The notes beneath the pieces are model-generated. The model did not search any database. It saw nothing but the letters and a program-made list of their open reading frames with translations, and was not told the origin of the DNA. From Todiramphus chloris collaris (lineage: Eukaryota; Chordata; Aves; Coraciiformes; Alcedinidae): a stretch of DNA of 64,000 nt. The DNA lies in assembly GCA_025345505.1 (NCBI GenBank), contig JANVCC010000076.1, forward strand, positions 8,696,345-8,760,344, written 5' to 3'. Below, one piece after another: positions 61,381-64,000 of this stretch. Position numbers and translations under genes: made by a program. Numbering within the stretch: position 1 is the stretch's first letter; each line of letters opens with the position of its first letter.

Positions 61381-62560
61381 ACCTCTGACTCCATGCTCAA
61401 AGGAAAAAAAAAATTCAACCCACGTTTAAACCAAATAAAAACTGACAGGACAAACTCAGGGGAAGTTTGTGCACTGAAGACACAAGCCCTGATGATAAAA
61501 CAGTACGGCTCAAAGGCAGGGAGTAAGTGGAGTGGATATTCTTGAAGGTTTTTCTTATTCTCGATGTAAAAGTTTTTATACCTGCTGCCCATTGAGCTTT
61601 CTGTGTAGAGATACGTGTGGGGACAGGGCGACGTGTATTTGTAGCTCTCTATCTACACATTCTACCATACAAATGTAAACTGCTGCCAGAGAAGAAATAT
61701 TCCAAAGATGAAAAATAAATGACCGTGTAGTAAAGCCATCAAAGCTGCGTGATTATCAGAGGCGAATAAAGCAGGGAGTCATTCTGGCACAGGAATGAAC
61801 GCGCTGTGCGTAATTACAACATCATGGTCAAGACGTTGTGTTTTCATTCGAAAAGGCTACATAATTGTGAGCCAAAATGTGACAAGTAAGCACAGCAGAA
61901 ATACACGACCCGCTAAAGAGAGTTTTAGCGCTTTGGTATTATGTTTTTCAGTGGTGATTTTTTTGAATCGACAAATGAAACGTATCAGCCATTCAAAAAT
62001 CAATTGCAATATTTCTCCCCCTTGTTTTAACATGCACGTGTAAAAAATATGATGCTGTAGTAGTACAGTTTTAAATAATTAAAACAATAAAAGTGGAGCT
62101 AAGTTTGATCTTTTTTGCATCAGAAACAGACTCTGGGAGATGTTACAATTCTTATAAATTTTTTTATGCTGTGTTTGGCATTTCCAGTTCCCTTTTCCCA
62201 ACCATGAATATTTCTCTTTTCCAGTCAATATAAAGATACTCAGAAACTATTCTTTCAAGGAAAATAAAGACAATGGAATATTTTTGACTGGCAAAATGGG
62301 AAGGTATTGTTCCATTTTTTTAGCGAAGGAATCAGAATAAGAATGCATAAATGCGAACGGTGTTTAGTTAGAAACAAAGCCTACTTGACTCTTGCTCTGT
62401 TTAAAATGAAAGGCAAATAAAATCAGTTGGAGCCCTTTGCATTTATTCTCTCCAGAATAATCCTAAACAGAAGTCTAAATAAAATACTATTCTAAACTAT
62501 TTTTTTTCCCCATTTTGCCTTGCAGAGACAGTAGATTTACTGAGAAATAACCTGTTTTTT

Positions 62561-62999
62561 TGGTTTGTGGTTTTTTTTTCCTAACAGCAGAAGGAAAAAA
62601 AAATTCTGCAGGTTGGTGACACAAATGAGATAGTTCTTAAGAGGGAGGGAGAGAGGGAGTGAGTGAGTATTGAAAAAGCACAATCAGACAGCAAAATGCA
62701 AGTGTCTCTCTTGCCAAATCCAGCTCAGCATTAAAGCAAAGAAGTTACTCAGCAAAGAAAGAAAAGTTCGGACCCTACCTTCGTCAGCTGAAAAGTAATG
62801 GGGAGCGTCTTCCAAAAGTGGGGCTGACCTGAACTGCCTATACAGTGCGCCTTACCTTAAAATCTATACATTTCTAATCAAAACAGCTTGGAGCAATTCA
62901 CATAAAACAGACCCAAATGTTGCCCATTCCATGTAAAGATCAGGTTTCTGTCTCAGCTCAGCCTGTGATATCAGACTTGGGCTCTTTTTTTTTTTTTTT
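62561..62999. other. Upstream unique DNA
   Basis: Mixed AT-rich DNA with T- and A-runs, a GAGGGAGGGAGAG stretch near 62642 and a poly-T of about 20 at 62982..63002. No feature is recognised beyond these. Confidence 0.45.
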
Positions 63000-63002
63000 T
63001 TT

Positions 63003-63925
63003 CCTTAAATATGTATTCTTATGTTTCCAATCCTTTGACACACTTTTTTCATCTCGGTAAAGTTCTCTTTTACGGAAAGGGTGTGTGGGAAGGATTTCCA
63101 ACTTGTCAGGGCTCTCTCTTTTCAGTACAATTAAGCTTTCACTTGATCATTTTGAAGGCCGGAATGATTTGCTGTGGTCACCAGCTCTTTATTATTAATA
63201 TCATTGCAGATACATAAAGTTTACTGCAAGCTGTAAATATGTCAGGTTTTGCCATGGGGTTTACTAATAAAGAACTCTTAGAGTGGGATTATTGATGGGA
63301 AAGATAATCTTTTCAATAAGGGTTCCTGGGGTTTTTTGTTTCCCTAGGCGAGCACGGTGCTGTGAGACACGCTGAATCTCAGTGCATTTTGCTGCCGGCA
63401 GCACGGGGGACACCAGGCTTCTACCTCCCCCTGGATTTTAAATGCCCTATAAGCTTTATTAATACCTTGGGTGCTGTGTTTTTTTGAATGGGTTTGTGAC
63501 CGTAAGGAGTTGACTGACTGTCAAGTGACACTTCCAAGTTATTTCTGTAGGTGTCACCTCGGTTTAGTGCAGCGGTATTGAACATAGCAAATACTTTTGT
63601 TTCTTTCAAATTCTGGCCACATTATTTGAATGTTATTAGTTCTTTTTTTAAACAAACAAAAAAAAGAGGAGGCAAATACATTTGAATGTCTCTTCTGCCA
63701 GCATTTCTCTTTCTTCTTTTGAGACATCCTATTATTAAATATGTATGTATTTGGTCAAGTCACAATAAGTGTCCAATCAATCATTCTTAATTCACTTTGG
63801 TATTCGCTGTAAAAACAATAAACAATTTGTGGCTCATCTGGTGTTAATGTGTCTGTCATATGGCTGCCCAGAAAGCTTCTATTCACATTGGCTATTAATT
63901 AAATGCATTGTTATGAATTGTGAAA
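63003..63925. promoter_or_regulatory. Candidate conserved noncoding element at the window's right end
   Basis: Repeat-free AT-rich DNA with dense developmental-type motifs: ATTATTAATATCATTGCAG (about 63191), TTAATTCACTTTGG, E-boxes CATCTG (63835..63840) and CATATG (63857..63862), TTAATTAA (63895..63902), and ACAATAAACAATTTG with SOX/Forkhead-like cores. The run from 63740 to 63925 has the strongest enhancer-like texture. The assignment is inferential. Confidence 0.4.
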
Positions 63926-63930
63926 AGAGG

Positions 63931-64000
63931 GAGAGGAGAGGAGAGGAGAGGAGAGGAGAGGAGAGGAGAGGAGAGGAGAGGAGAGGAGAGGAGAGGAGAG
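63931..64000. repeat. (GAGAG)n pentanucleotide array, runs off the window
   Basis: At least fourteen perfect tandem GAGAG units to the last base. The true length is unknown because the window ends inside the array. Confidence 0.97.

Larger units (their letters stand above)
60420..62560. promoter_or_regulatory. AT-rich, repeat-poor block: candidate conserved enhancer region
   Basis: About 2.1 kb of AT-rich DNA with almost no interspersed repeats and many homeodomain cores: TAATTA at 60891..60896, TTAATTAA at 60973..60980, further ATTA/TAAT sites, and cores such as GGCAAAAATAGCTGATG and GCGTGATTATCAGAGGCG. CpGs are retained in several places (61740..61810). It contains two microsatellites. It is typical of conserved gene-desert sequence near developmental transcription factors, possibly including distal ALX4 enhancers. 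Confidence 0.4.

Overview
The window looks like bird nuclear DNA. About fourteen 5'-truncated CR1 LINE fragments carry the avian CR1 3' end (ATTCTATGATTCT-like 8-mers), and the one confident gene is a vertebrate homeobox gene with large introns. I cannot name the species. The gene is ALX4 (aristaless-like homeobox 4) on the minus strand. Its four coding exons join at canonical splice sites into one uninterrupted 390-residue reading frame: exon 1 (41356..41764), exon 2 (18795..19105), exon 3 (13154..13282), exon 4 (11096..11419).

Layout from left to right. 1..6320 is intergenic. It may begin with the 3' end of a plus-strand neighbour (EXT2 is expected convergent to ALX4 by vertebrate synteny, but no EXT2 coding sequence is visible) and it contains CR1 pieces. 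6325..11095 is the likely long 3' UTR of ALX4: AT-rich, several CR1 insertions, ending at an AATAAA signal. 11096..41764 is the ALX4 coding body, with introns of about 1.7, 5.5 and 22 kb. Intron 1 holds CR1 fragments, at least one candidate conserved enhancer-like stretch near 25 kb, and a decayed Ty3/gypsy-type pol relic (about 29.87-31.5 kb, minus strand). Its exon-1 end is CpG-rich. 41765..49300 is the promoter side: purine/pyrimidine tracts, homopolymer runs and further CpG islands. 49300..64000 is gene-free upstream DNA. It has three CR1 fragments and several repeat-poor, AT-rich blocks rich in homeodomain cores (TAATTA) and E-boxes, resembling the conserved regulatory deserts beside developmental transcription factors. 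It ends in a (GAGAG)n array running off the window.

ALX4 is a nuclear paired-class (Q50) homeodomain factor for craniofacial and limb mesenchyme, so regulatory DNA is the expected use of the remaining sequence. I see no tRNA, rRNA, CRISPR array or other protein-coding gene. No new multi-gene system is evident. The least expected item is the Ty3/gypsy-like integrase/RT fossil, since avian genomes are dominated by CR1 and endogenous retroviruses. Conservation claims below are inferred from sequence character only; no alignment was run.
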